Source: RHLJ01 sp965222205 (GTDB lineage: Bacteria; Bacteroidota; Rhodothermia; Balneolales; Balneolaceae). From it: a DNA stretch of 64,000 bases. This document shows, in pieces, positions 1 through 8,865 of this stretch. Below the pieces are notes generated by a model. It searched no databases. It was not told the DNA's origin and saw nothing but the letters and a program-made list of their open reading frames with translations. Position numbers and translations under genes: made by a program. Where the stretch lies: contig OZ244932.1 in the NCBI GenBank assembly GCA_965222205.1, positions 1,798,001-1,862,000 on the forward strand. The letters run 5' to 3'. The first letter of the stretch is position 1. Each line of letters starts with the position of its first letter.

Positions 1-643
1 TAACACCAATATTCACTGTTCCGGCTGTTTCATCTGAAGTAGCAGAACTTGCTGCAAAACGAATAGTTGGTGTCTCAGTCAAGTCTGTATTACCAGCAGA
101 GCCTGGTGAACCGTTGTCACCATCCCCATATGTAGCTGTTGCATTACTATAATTTGAAGATTCTGCTTCTCCGGAACTATTAACATCACTTAAGGCATCA
201 AGTTCTTCCGCAATACCAGAAGCACCAAAAGAACCTGAAGTCCAGCTAACACGTGCAATTTGAGTACCCGAAGCAGTTGTTAAAACAATTTCATCTCCAC
301 CATTCGTTAGTGAAAACCCAGTGTATTCATAGTCTGCAGTAAAGTCACCGTTCGTTCCAGCATCGTCATTTATTGCCAGAACTAAAAAGCTTTCAGGCGC
401 AATAACTAACGAACCTGTTATAGTGTGAGAATCTGAATCATCATCTTTCAGAATAAACCCCTCCAGATCAAAAGAAACTGATCTTTTATTAAAGAGTTCA
501 ATATACTCTCCACTTCCATCTGCAACTGCTGCAGGATTCGCCATAAACTCTGTAATGATAATATCCCCCGGTGCCGGAGTTTGAGCTTTTATGAACCCCA
601 TGAATAACAAACACGCCCCAATTGATAGTAGTAGTCTTTTCAT
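1..643 (-). CDS. Secreted lamin-tail-domain (LTD) protein, C-terminus outside window
   Basis: The minus-strand frame is open from an ATG at 643 to the window edge (about 214 codons), so the C-terminal part is missing. The start MKRLLLSIGACLLF followed by KAQ is a typical Sec signal peptide. Directly after it comes DIIITEFMANPA, then GEYIELFNKRSV and LEGFILKDDD, the hallmark opening of an LTD domain (roughly residues 25-140), a beta-sandwich of exported bacterial proteins that are often attached to nucleases or C-terminal sorting domains. The last visible part is low-complexity Ser/Asn/Gly-rich linker followed by a possible beta-domain. An alternative in-frame ATG lies six bases upstream (649). 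Function beyond being exported is unknown. The family call is fairly sure; the role is not. Confidence 0.75.
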   Translation of the reverse strand, partial: MKRLLLSIGACLLFMGFIKAQTPAPGDIIITEFMANPAAVADGSGEYIELFNKRSVSFDLEGFILKDDDSDSHTITGSLVIAPESFLVLAINDDAGTNGDFTADYEYTGFSLTNGGDEIVLTTASGTQIARVSWTSGSFGASGIAEELDALSDVNSSGEAESSNYSNATATYGDGDNGSPGSAGNTDLTETPTIRFAASSATSDETAGTVNIGV

Positions 644-774
644 ACTCATCCGTTATTAAAATTTGGTAAGAGAATCGAACCACTTAACACATAAGAAAGT
701 ATCGTTTACCCTTTCTAAGAAGAAAGATGTATTAGCTTATAAAATCAATTAAAATCAGGTTTCTTACTAATTTC

Positions 775-1629
775 TTAATGATAAGAAAAGAAGCCTTCTC
801 CGGTTTTGTTACCCAACTTTCTTGCATCTACCATTTTAATCAATAGCGGACATGGACGGTATTTCGGATCTTTGAAGCCTTCATAAAGTACATTCAGAAT
901 ATCCAGGCACACATCAAGACCAATGAAGTCAGCAAGGCGAAGCGGTCCCATTGGATGTGCCATTCCAAGCTTCATCACCTCATCCACATGTTCCGGAGTT
1001 GCAACTCCTTCATATACCGCGAAGATGGCTTCATTAATCATAGGCATGAGTACACGATTACTCACAAAGCCGGGCATGTCGTTTACCGGAACAGGCACTT
1101 TTGCCAGTAACTTTGAAGTTTCTTCTACCACTTGATAGGTTTCTTCGGAGGTATCCAGCCCTTTTACAATTTCAACCAGTTTCATTACCGGTACCGGGTT
1201 AAAGAAATGCATCCCGATAAATTTGTCAGAGCGATTGGTCAGCCCTGCTAACTTGGTTATAGAGATTGATGAGGTGTTACTTGCAAAAATTGTATGATCA
1301 GCAGCAGCTTCATCCACTGCCTTCCAGACCGAAGTTTTGATCTCTAAATTTTCCGGAACTGCCTCAATAACTAAGTCTACTCCTTTAACTCCCTTTTTAA
1401 TATCCAGAAATACAGAAATGCTTCCTAATGTGGCCACTTTCGCTTCTGAATCGATCTTCTCTTTAGCGACCATTCGATCCAGATTCTTTTCGATGGTTGC
1501 CATCGCCCGGTCTGCAAACTCCTGTTTAGTTTCGATTAGGTTTACAGGAATTCGGTTCATTGCAAAAACATGTGCAATTCCATTTCCCATTGTTCCGCCA
1601 CCGATTACGGCTACACTTTTAATCTCCAT
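775..1629 (-). CDS. hbd: 3-hydroxyacyl-CoA (3-hydroxybutyryl-CoA) dehydrogenase
   Basis: This 284-residue single-function enzyme oxidises (S)-3-hydroxyacyl-CoA to 3-ketoacyl-CoA with NAD(P), in fatty acid or butanoate metabolism in the cytoplasm. The N-terminus VAVIGGGTMGNGIA (residues about 6-19) is the Rossmann NAD-binding loop. FASNTSSISITKLA and GMHFFNPVPVMKLVEIVKG carry the family signature with the catalytic His in HFFNP. The C-terminal helical domain contains RVLMPMINEAI and GMAHPMGPLRLADFIGLD, which are conserved in Hbd/PaaH. Length matches the single-domain family (about 280-290), not the fused FadB type. It is transcribed divergently from the acylase gene at 1815. Substrate chain length cannot be told from the sequence. 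Confidence 0.93.
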   Translation of the reverse strand: MEIKSVAVIGGGTMGNGIAHVFAMNRIPVNLIETKQEFADRAMATIEKNLDRMVAKEKIDSEAKVATLGSISVFLDIKKGVKGVDLVIEAVPENLEIKTSVWKAVDEAAADHTIFASNTSSISITKLAGLTNRSDKFIGMHFFNPVPVMKLVEIVKGLDTSEETYQVVEETSKLLAKVPVPVNDMPGFVSNRVLMPMINEAIFAVYEGVATPEHVDEVMKLGMAHPMGPLRLADFIGLDVCLDILNVLYEGFKDPKYRPCPLLIKMVDARKLGNKTGEGFFSYH

Positions 1630-1729
1630 TCTAATTCCTGATGATTTCTTTTAATTTTTATTTGAGCTAAAGATACCTGTTTTTGGAAGCGCTTTTCAAA
1701 TTAAAGGCATCAAGTTTTTCAGATATATC

Positions 1730-1777
1730 AGGAACAAAGATACATCCTTTTCTTTGTGCCTTTGTATCTTTGTTCCT
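1730..1777. repeat. 14-bp perfect inverted repeat in a divergent intergenic region
   Basis: AGGAACAAAGATAC (1730-1743) and its exact complement GTATCTTTGTTCCT (1764-1777) are separated by 20 bases. The element lies between the divergent hbd (start 1629) and acylase (start 1815) genes, 38 bases before the acylase ATG. It could form a stable hairpin in the acylase leader or be a two-half-site operator. It is not followed by a clear T run, so a terminator is less likely. Confidence 0.7.
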
Positions 1778-1814
1778 ATTCTAACTAAAGCATTTTAATT
1801 CTTCTCAAAAGAGT

Positions 1815-4268
1815 ATGAATACATTCCTAAAACTTCTACTTTTCTTCTTTATAATGGCACTTGGTTTTGCCGGACTCGCTTTTTACTGGACTTTTTACAA
1901 GCCTCTGCCCAACTATGAAGCAAAACATGAACTTCCCGGGCTTCAGCAAGAAGTAGATATCCACTGGGATGAGTTTGGTGTTCCACATATTTATGCAACC
2001 AATGAACAGGATTTATACTATGCGTTCGGGTATGTGCACGCTCAGGATCGCCTCTGGCAGATGACGCTCAGCCAGATCGCAGCTGAAGGACGTTTTGCCG
2101 AGTTTTTTGGAGAGGAACTCCTCCCATTTGATGAGTATCAGCGTACTCTTGGTTTTTGGCGAATGGCAGAACGACTCGAACGCGAGGTTTTGAACGATCA
2201 GGAAAAGGCGATTTTGCAATCCTACTCAGATGGAGTAAATGCCTACATCGAGAAAAACAGCAATCGTCTTCCAGTTCAGTTTGCACTTACGGGAATTGAA
2301 CCTATTGAATGGAATCCAACCCGAACCCTTGCTATAACCCGGCTTATGGCCTGGGAACTCAATATGAGCTGGTGGAGCGAAGTAATGTATAATTACCTCA
2401 AGTCATCTCTACCCGCTGATCAATTTAAAGAATTACAACTTACCTGGGGCGATGACCTTCCTACATCTTTGGATGATGTAGAATCTATAGGGCTAACAAC
2501 CACGGCATTAATGCCCATGCTCCAACAGGAGGTTGAACGAAGAAAACTCCTGGAAATAGAAGGCACTCATGTAGGAAGTAATGCCTGGGTAGTAGATGCT
2601 TCAAAAACAAATACCGGTTACCCAATGCTTGCAGGAGATCCCCATCTTGGGTTGGATATGCCCGGAAAGTGGTACGAAGTACACCTCAACTTAAATGGTA
2701 GAAATGTATCTGGTGCGACTTTGGCAGGCATCCCCGGAATCGTACTTGGTCAAAACGAGAATATGGCTTGGTCGTTCACAAGTGTTATGGCTGATGACAC
2801 TGATTTCTTCCTCGAAAAGGTTGATCCTGAAGATCGTGGAAGATATGTGGTCGACTCCACCTTCGCAGGAGAGGTTGCTTTTGAATCTTTTGATAAGGTG
2901 AAAGAAATCATAAAAGTAAAAGATGGAGATGAGCAAGCCATCGAAATTCGATATACCAAACACGGACCAGTGATTTCAGATATATATCCAAATCAAGAGT
3001 TGGTTGATGGGCATGTTATCAGTATGAAATGGACCGGACATGAGCTTTCAAATGAATTCCGGACTATGTATCAAATGAATTGGGCTGAAGATTTTCAGGG
3101 CTTTAAAGATGCTCTGACACACTACGGTGTTCCCGGGATGAACTTCATGTATGGAGATACAGAAGGTAATATCGCGATGTATTCAACCGCTCAACTCCCT
3201 ATCAGGACCGGTAATAAAGTGTCTTTAAGAAGAGGATGGGTTCCGGAAGATGATTGGCAGGGGTTCATTCCCAGGGAGGAAATGCCACATGTGATTAATC
3301 CTGAAAAAGGATGGATTGCAAATGCCAACAATAAGTTAGCCACAGAAAATTATCCTCATTATATCGCCACTTTTTGGGAACCACCATCAAGAATTGAACG
3401 AATAATTGAACGGCTGAATGCGAAACAGACCTTAAATCGCGAGGATTTTGCAGCCATACAAACAGATTCTTATTCTTCTTTCGCGGCTTCTATGACTCCA
3501 ATTATTTTGGATGTCATTCAAAATCAAAATGTATACGACTTTTCCCTGCCGGTTTCCTACCTGGAAAACTGGGATTTCAATTATGATGAAAATTCTACTG
3601 CCGCTTCTATTTTTGATGCTTTCTTCATCAACTTTACTAAAAATACACTGAAAGATGAATTTGGCGAAAATGCCTATGAGAACTTTGTGATACATGAACT
3701 CATCCCGGTTCGAACCATGTCTGAATTGGTTCGTGATAGCAGTTCTTTTTTTGATGATGTAACTACTTCGGAAGTTGAAAACCGTGAGGATATTATCCTT
3801 AAGAGTATGCAGGATGCCATTTTCTTTTTAAGTGATTCTCTTGGAAGTGAACCCTTCGAATGGCGCTGGGAACAACTACATACCATTTCATTTAAGCCTC
3901 CATTGTTTAGTCAGGCTGCCGAAGACCCTTCCTCTCCTGCTGCATTAAAAATGATTGTTGATAATGTACTCAGTAAAGGACCTTACCCTGTAAAAGGACA
4001 TGGAATGAGTATCAATAACGGGCAATACAGCTGGGACAAACCCTTCGAAATGACGCTTGGGCCTTCTGTTCGTCGTATTGTCGATTTATCTGATTTGAGC
4101 AAAACACGTTCTGTTCTCCCAACCGGACAATCCGGGAATCCCCTTTCTTCTCATTTCGGAGATCAGACTGAACTTTGGCTGAATAATCAGTACCGGACTT
4201 TTTATCAGGATAGTTCTTTCTTTGAACAAGCTGACTTAAGGAGTATGCGATTAGTACCGGTTGATTAG
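1815..4268 (+). CDS. Penicillin acylase family (Ntn-hydrolase) amidase
   Basis: This 817-residue protein belongs to the penicillin/acyl-homoserine-lactone acylase family, which cleave amide bonds after autoproteolysis into alpha and beta chains. The N-terminus (residues 3-25) is a hydrophobic signal or anchor segment. The alpha part contains DEFGVPHIYATNEQDLYYAFGYVHAQDRLWQM, a family hallmark (about 52-84). The autoprocessing site and N-terminal nucleophile are seen as G254-S255 in HVGSNAWVV, followed by MLAGDPHLGLDMPGKWYEVHL. Further family motifs are PGIVLGQNENMAWSFT and the C-terminal STGQSGN-like block PTGQSGNPLSSHFGDQTELWLN. Family members process quorum signals, peptides or antibiotics; the actual substrate is unknown. 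The enzyme should act in the periplasm. Confidence 0.92.
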   Translation: MNTFLKLLLFFFIMALGFAGLAFYWTFYKPLPNYEAKHELPGLQQEVDIHWDEFGVPHIYATNEQDLYYAFGYVHAQDRLWQMTLSQIAAEGRFAEFFGEELLPFDEYQRTLGFWRMAERLEREVLNDQEKAILQSYSDGVNAYIEKNSNRLPVQFALTGIEPIEWNPTRTLAITRLMAWELNMSWWSEVMYNYLKSSLPADQFKELQLTWGDDLPTSLDDVESIGLTTTALMPMLQQEVERRKLLEIEGTHVGSNAWVVDASKTNTGYPMLAGDPHLGLDMPGKWYEVHLNLNGRNVSGATLAGIPGIVLGQNENMAWSFTSVMADDTDFFLEKVDPEDRGRYVVDSTFAGEVAFESFDKVKEIIKVKDGDEQAIEIRYTKHGPVISDIYPNQELVDGHVISMKWTGHELSNEFRTMYQMNWAEDFQGFKDALTHYGVPGMNFMYGDTEGNIAMYSTAQLPIRTGNKVSLRRGWVPEDDWQGFIPREEMPHVINPEKGWIANANNKLATENYPHYIATFWEPPSRIERIIERLNAKQTLNREDFAAIQTDSYSSFAASMTPIILDVIQNQNVYDFSLPVSYLENWDFNYDENSTAASIFDAFFINFTKNTLKDEFGENAYENFVIHELIPVRTMSELVRDSSSFFDDVTTSEVENREDIILKSMQDAIFFLSDSLGSEPFEWRWEQLHTISFKPPLFSQAAEDPSSPAALKMIVDNVLSKGPYPVKGHGMSINNGQYSWDKPFEMTLGPSVRRIVDLSDLSKTRSVLPTGQSGNPLSSHFGDQTELWLNNQYRTFYQDSSFFEQADLRSMRLVPVD

Positions 4269-4360
4269 AGGCTGGAAGTTGGATGTTCGAGTTTGTTTTT
4301 TAAGGCTTTAGTGCACATTGTAATTTTTTTGTTACTTTGATTTAAGGTTATCTGACAAGT

Positions 4361-4720
4361 ATGATTAAAAGTTACAAAGATTTAGAGGTGTATCGTCTTT
4401 CCTTTGAATTAGCAATGGAAATTTTTGAATTGACCAGAAACTTTCCAAAAAAAGAAGTCTATTCTTTAACATCTCAAATTGTGTGTTCTTCTAGATCGGT
4501 GAGCGCAAATATTACTGAAGGGTGAGCTAAGAGACGATATGAAAATGAGTTCAAAAGGCATTTGGTTTACTCCTTAGGGTCAGCCGCCGAAACCGAAACA
4601 TGGATAAAGTTTAGTTTGGAATGTGGCTATATTTCAGATGATCAATCAAAATCACTTACAGTAAAAGTAAATACCGTTGGTAAGATGTTGACAAAATTAC
4701 ATCAAAACTGGAGATCTTAA
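4361..4720 (+). pseudogene. Four-helix-bundle (S23/IVP-type) protein, inactivated by an in-frame TGA
   Basis: Reading from ATG 4361 gives IKSYKDLEVYRLSFELAMEIF and then SSRSVSANITEG. An in-frame TGA (4523-4525) stands where family members have Trp in the conserved EGW motif. Beyond it the same frame continues without a break through AKRRYENEFKRHLVYSLGSA and AETETWIKFSLECGYI to TAA at 4718-4720, for 119 codons in total, the normal family length (about 115-125). A single TGG-to-TGA change explains the break. The family (TIGR02436 type) forms small four-helix bundles of unknown function, often found in rRNA intervening sequences and dispersed sites. Suppressor read-through or a sequencing error cannot be excluded. 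Confidence 0.85.
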
Positions 4721-4846
4721 CCTCCAACCTCTAAATCCCAACCCATTAAAGATTTCAAATTTTATCCTATATAGATTGGTAGATTAGGTTTGTAGATGTA
4801 CATTCAATTACCTTAATTCTTTCATCGGACAGACGATTGCTCTTTT

Positions 4847-7711
4847 ATGAAAAAACTACAGATACTTGGCTTCCTCTTATTTGCTTTAATAAGTTTCTCA
4901 GGCTCTGAAAATCACGCTGAAAAATTTACTTCAGAACTTATCTCTCCCCCAAATGAATCATTCGTCGATTCTCTGGTAGTAAATGCTACACTTCGCGAAA
5001 AAATCGGGCAACTCTTTTTTGTTCCTGTTGAAGGAAGGTACCTGAATCAGGATAGCCATCGTTTTAAGGAAATCTCGGATCTCATTACTCAGGATCATAT
5101 TGGTGGAATCATTTTTATGCGAGGTGACATTTACGGTCAGGCAGTGCTTACCAATAAACTTCAAAAACTAAGCCAAATTCCTCTTTGGATTACACAGGAT
5201 ATGGAATACGGAGCAGCCATGAGGATTTCGGGAACCACGCGATTTACCCCCGCTATGGGGGTCGCAGCTTCGGGTGATAAACATAACGCTTTTATGATGG
5301 GCAAAGTCACCGCTATCGAAGCAAAGGCGTTAGGAGTACACCAAATTTTCGCCCCTGTTTTAGATATTAGCAACAATCCTGATAACCCGGCGATTAATGT
5401 TCGGGCCTTTTCCGGAGATCCAAAAATGGTTTCGGAATATGGGCTTGCTTTCATACAGGGAGTACAAAGTGAAGGAGTTATATCAACGGCAAAACACTTT
5501 CCAGGGCATGGAGATACCGATACTGATTCCCATAACGAACTCCCTGTTTTAGCTCACGATTATAGCAGGCTAGACTCTGTTGAGTTAATCCCTTTCCGGG
5601 CAGCGATTGATGGGGGGATTTCAAGTATCATGAGCGCTCATATTTCCTTCCCTCAAATTAGTGATTATTCAGAATTGCCGGGAACGCTCGACGAGTCAAT
5701 TCTTGGAAGAATCCTTAAAGACTCCCTCAATTTTGAAGGCGTGATAGTAACCGACGGTCTCGAAATGCAGGGAATCTCCTCGAAATTCTCTCCGGGAAGA
5801 GTGGTTGTCCAAGCGCTAAATGCTGGCGCTGATATTATGCTCATGAGCCCTGATATTTATACTGCCATTAATGAAGTTGTAGCTGCTGTAGAACGAGGAG
5901 AAATAACGGAAGAAAGAATAGATCAGTCCTATCAGAAAATTATTCAATGGAAAGAAGAAAACGGACTTTTCGATAAATCAAATCAGATTGACATTGCCCA
6001 CCTGGATACTCGAATAAATACAAATTTCCATCAATCGGTAGCCAATAATATCGCCCGGGAATCCATCACTTTATTAAAAAATGATGGAGATATCCTACCT
6101 ATTGACCCCACAGTTCACAAAAAGGTCTTGTTGGTTTCCATTTCTGATGACGATTATGGAAATACGGGCGGAAGATTTGCACGATCAATTCGTGATTATC
6201 ACCCTGATGTAACCTTTGAGGTTCATGACACCCGGTCAGATGCTGAAGATGAAAGGAAAATCCTCCAAAAAGCACGTGATGCTGATTTGATCATTATCGG
6301 GTCGTATATAAGCCTCCGTTTCAGAGAGTCGATACAACTATCTCGTCAGCAATCAGCATTTCTCAAAAAGCTAACTAGAGTTGACAAACCAACTGTTTTA
6401 GTGATGTTTGGCAATCCATATCTGGTAACCGAGCTGTCTGATACCGATGCGCACATCATGGCATGGGCAAATACCACTTTGCAAATGCAAAATGCTGGTC
6501 CAGCCCTGTTTGGTGCAAGTGAGATATCCGGAAAATTACCCATTCAAATACCAGGCATGTACAATATCGGGGATGGAATTGAAATGAAGCACACCGCCCT
6601 TCGATATGGAAAACCCGAGGAAGTTGATTTAGTTTCAAAGCAGTTGTATGAAATTGATGATATCCTAAGAGATGCCGTTCGGGATTCTGTATTTCCGGGA
6701 GCAGTAGCTGCAGTAATAAAAGACGGGGTGATGGTCTATCGCAAAGAAGTTGGCTACCACGATTATGACAAGCTAAAACAGGTTAAAGATTCAGATGTGT
6801 ATGATCTTGCTTCCATCACCAAAGTGGTGTCTACAACTACGGCAGTGATGAAATTGGTTGATGAAAATAAACTGGCGCTTGACGATGAAATACGGAACTT
6901 TATTCCAGAATTTGATACCGATGAAAAAAAGCACATCACTATACGGGATATGCTGCTACATCAATCAGGTCTTCCGCCTTTCCGTGTGTATGTTGATTCT
7001 CTGAAAGACCGTGCGAGCATAATCAGAGCCGTCAAAAATGAGCCCCTTACATACGAGACCGGAACCGATTATGTGTACAGCGATTTAGGGATGATCTTGC
7101 TTGCTGAAATAGTTTCTGTGGTAGCTGGTCAGAGAATTGATGGATACATGAGAAAAGAATTTTATTACCCCATGGGGATGTATAGTGCTTACTTTAACCC
7201 CAGAAACGTAAGTCGTTGGTATGTAAATCGTATCCCTCCTACTGAAATTGATACGGTATATATGAGAGACTTAGTTCAGGCCAATGTACATGATGAAAGG
7301 GCTTATTTTATGGATGGTGTAGCAGGTCATGCCGGACTTTTTGCTACAGCAGATGATTTAGCTAAATACAGTACCATGCTACTTAATGGTGGTATTTACG
7401 CAGGAAAGAGATACTTATCACCGGATATCATCGAAGAATTCACAACTCAACAGTCCGATTTGAGTGGTCGCGGGTTAGGGTTTGATCGTAAATCTCCGGA
7501 AGGCTTTACCACGGCCGGGCAGCTTTCCAGTACTGATACTTTTGGTCACCTCGGATTTACAGGAACAAGCATGTGGATTGACCGCGAGAAAAATATGGCG
7601 GTAATCCTTCTAACAAACCGCACCTTCCCTAATCGTTCTTATGGAAGACGGATTAGCAGAATACGAGCAGCTGTTGCCGATGCAGCATTTTCTGCGTTTA
7701 TTAAACCCTGA
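4847..7711 (+). CDS. Exported GH3 beta-N-acetylhexosaminidase fused to a beta-lactamase-like serine hydrolase
   Basis: This 954-residue protein has a signal-peptide-like start (1-20). Residues about 45-375 are a GH3 NagZ-type barrel with GGIIFMRGD, the AKHFPGHGDTDTDSH loop (Lys216-His217, Asp227/His229 acid-base dyad) and the nucleophile Asp303 in VIVTDGLEMQG. Residues 400-590 look like the GH3 C-terminal alpha/beta sandwich. Residues about 600-950 are a class C beta-lactamase/DD-peptidase fold with SITK (Ser656-Lys659), YSD (744-746) and HLGFTG (901-906). GH3 NagZ enzymes remove GlcNAc from muropeptides, and the second domain may act on the peptide or lactyl side, as in the Bacillus NagZ-AmiE pair. 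The start at 4847 places the signal peptide correctly. The stop overlaps the next ATG by one base, so the two genes are probably co-translated. Confidence 0.9.
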   Translation: MKKLQILGFLLFALISFSGSENHAEKFTSELISPPNESFVDSLVVNATLREKIGQLFFVPVEGRYLNQDSHRFKEISDLITQDHIGGIIFMRGDIYGQAVLTNKLQKLSQIPLWITQDMEYGAAMRISGTTRFTPAMGVAASGDKHNAFMMGKVTAIEAKALGVHQIFAPVLDISNNPDNPAINVRAFSGDPKMVSEYGLAFIQGVQSEGVISTAKHFPGHGDTDTDSHNELPVLAHDYSRLDSVELIPFRAAIDGGISSIMSAHISFPQISDYSELPGTLDESILGRILKDSLNFEGVIVTDGLEMQGISSKFSPGRVVVQALNAGADIMLMSPDIYTAINEVVAAVERGEITEERIDQSYQKIIQWKEENGLFDKSNQIDIAHLDTRINTNFHQSVANNIARESITLLKNDGDILPIDPTVHKKVLLVSISDDDYGNTGGRFARSIRDYHPDVTFEVHDTRSDAEDERKILQKARDADLIIIGSYISLRFRESIQLSRQQSAFLKKLTRVDKPTVLVMFGNPYLVTELSDTDAHIMAWANTTLQMQNAGPALFGASEISGKLPIQIPGMYNIGDGIEMKHTALRYGKPEEVDLVSKQLYEIDDILRDAVRDSVFPGAVAAVIKDGVMVYRKEVGYHDYDKLKQVKDSDVYDLASITKVVSTTTAVMKLVDENKLALDDEIRNFIPEFDTDEKKHITIRDMLLHQSGLPPFRVYVDSLKDRASIIRAVKNEPLTYETGTDYVYSDLGMILLAEIVSVVAGQRIDGYMRKEFYYPMGMYSAYFNPRNVSRWYVNRIPPTEIDTVYMRDLVQANVHDERAYFMDGVAGHAGLFATADDLAKYSTMLLNGGIYAGKRYLSPDIIEEFTTQQSDLSGRGLGFDRKSPEGFTTAGQLSSTDTFGHLGFTGTSMWIDREKNMAVILLTNRTFPNRSYGRRISRIRAAVADAAFSAFIKP

Positions 7712-8409
7712 TGAATTGGACCGAATTAAATAGACATTCTTACGTACCTTACTCTACCTCTCCCCGAGCTTGCATTATAAAAGGCTCGAAAGGTGGATGT
7801 TATGCTGGGGTAAGAATCGAAAATGTATCCTTTCCCCTAACGATCTCGGCAATTCAAGCTGCATGTTGCATCTGCTTGAGTGAGGGAGAAAATCCTGAAA
7901 TTCTATACGTACAGGATGAAGATTACGTTCAGCTTACGTATTGGAGAAAAGAGTTTAATCTTTCAGTCAAAACCGTATCCGATATCTCAGATATTGAAGT
8001 CTCAAAACTTCTGGTTGAAAGTAAACCTGAAGAAAAAAGCGTATTAAAGAAGCTTCTGGATAAGGCAATTACTACTCATTCAGACTTCCCTGTTTCTTGT
8101 TTGTTGTACTGCCAATCCGGATACTTTGAAGGGGTAAATGTTGAAGTGAGTGATTGGAGCTTGGGGCTTTGTGCAGAGCGTGTAGCACTCGCAAAAGCAA
8201 TATCATCTGGGGTTTCTGCCTTCACCAAACTGGCAGTTCATACAAAATATGGAGACGTAAGCAGTCCGTGTGGGGCATGCCGGCAGGTTATTTTCGAGCA
8301 TCTTCCATTTAATAAAATCCGACTACATCACGCAGATAATACTTTCTCTGAACATAACTCAGTTGATTTGCTCCCATTAAGCTTCACTTCCAAAGCTTTG
8401 AAAAAATAA
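7711..8409 (+). CDS. Two-domain cytidine deaminase-like protein (only the C-terminal domain intact)
   Basis: This 232-residue protein has two cytidine-deaminase-fold halves. The N-half has YVPYSTSPRACII and GVRIENVSFPLTISAIQAAC, which aligns with the family motif GxNVENASYPLTxCAE but has Ser-Ala-Ile (46-48) instead of the zinc-binding Cys and catalytic Glu, so it should be inactive. The C-half keeps GLCAERVAL (Cys154-Ala-Glu156) and SPCGACRQV (Cys187, Cys190), the complete C-A-E...PCxxC zinc site. E. coli Cdd has the opposite arrangement, with an active N-half. The ATG overlaps the stop of the GH3/beta-lactamase gene (7711), which implies translational coupling. Likely reaction: (deoxy)cytidine to (deoxy)uridine in salvage; another base-bearing substrate is possible. 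Confidence 0.8.
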   Translation: MNWTELNRHSYVPYSTSPRACIIKGSKGGCYAGVRIENVSFPLTISAIQAACCICLSEGENPEILYVQDEDYVQLTYWRKEFNLSVKTVSDISDIEVSKLLVESKPEEKSVLKKLLDKAITTHSDFPVSCLLYCQSGYFEGVNVEVSDWSLGLCAERVALAKAISSGVSAFTKLAVHTKYGDVSSPCGACRQVIFEHLPFNKIRLHHADNTFSEHNSVDLLPLSFTSKALKK

Positions 8410-8616
8410 CTTATTAAGAGATATCTCCTCTTTTTGGATGAAGAAAGTCAGCAGTATTTGCTTTAATTCCTGAAAAAGAGGTGAAAAGTGAAGAAAACTT
8501 CAATTATTTAACTAAAAAAGCACTTTTTAATTTGACTCAAATGCCGCGATTCGATAGCTTCAACGCAGTTTCTAAATAAGAAATTTACTTAAACAAAAAC
8601 ATAACGGAGTTATATA

Positions 8617-8793
8617 ATGAGTAGAGTAAGCGAACTACAATCACTGGTAGAAAGCGTATCAGGTGAAATGGAAAAATTTTACGATAAAGGAAACAAAGCT
8701 GCGGGTACAAGAGCAAGAAAAGGGCTACAGGATCTTAAAAAATTAGCTCAGGAAATTCGTCTTGAAATTCAAGCGAAAAAGAACGCAGGCTAA
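8617..8793 (+). CDS. Small histone H1-like (Hc1-type) DNA-binding protein
   Basis: This 58-residue ORF runs from ATG 8617 to TAA 8791-8793. The sequence MSRVSELQSLVESVSGEMEKF followed by YDKGNKAAGTRARKGLQDLKK and LAQEIRLEIQAKKNAG matches the short histone H1/Hc1-like proteins of Bacteroidota, which are almost always 55-60 residues. It is lysine/arginine-rich, helical and lacks a signal peptide, as expected for a nucleoid-associated protein. A clear Shine-Dalgarno-like CGGAG (8605-8609) lies seven bases before the ATG, which is unusual in this window and suggests strong expression. A good terminator follows 18 bases after the stop. Confidence 0.85.
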   Translation: MSRVSELQSLVESVSGEMEKFYDKGNKAAGTRARKGLQDLKKLAQEIRLEIQAKKNAG

Positions 8794-8811
8794 TTCCTTG
8801 TAATGTTTTTG

Positions 8812-8846
8812 AAAAGGCTTCAATTTAAACGTTGAAGCCTTTTTTT
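8812..8846 (+). terminator. Rho-independent terminator after the histone-like gene
   Basis: The 12-bp stem AAAAGGCTTCAA (8812-8823) pairs with TTGAAGCCTTTT (8832-8843), with an 8-base loop and continuing T residues to 8846. It directly follows the stop of the histone-like gene. Confidence 0.9.
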
Positions 8847-8865
8847 ATGTCTTTTAGTTTGAGGA

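Noticed and set aside
498..683. Minus-strand 61-residue ORF
   Set aside because: It is an out-of-frame shadow of the LTD protein gene, whose frame runs off the window edge.
8427..8481. Terminator after the deaminase gene (CCTCTTTTT/AAAAAGAGG)
   Set aside because: The 9-bp arms are 37 bases apart and not followed by T residues; chance pairing in AT-rich DNA is likely.
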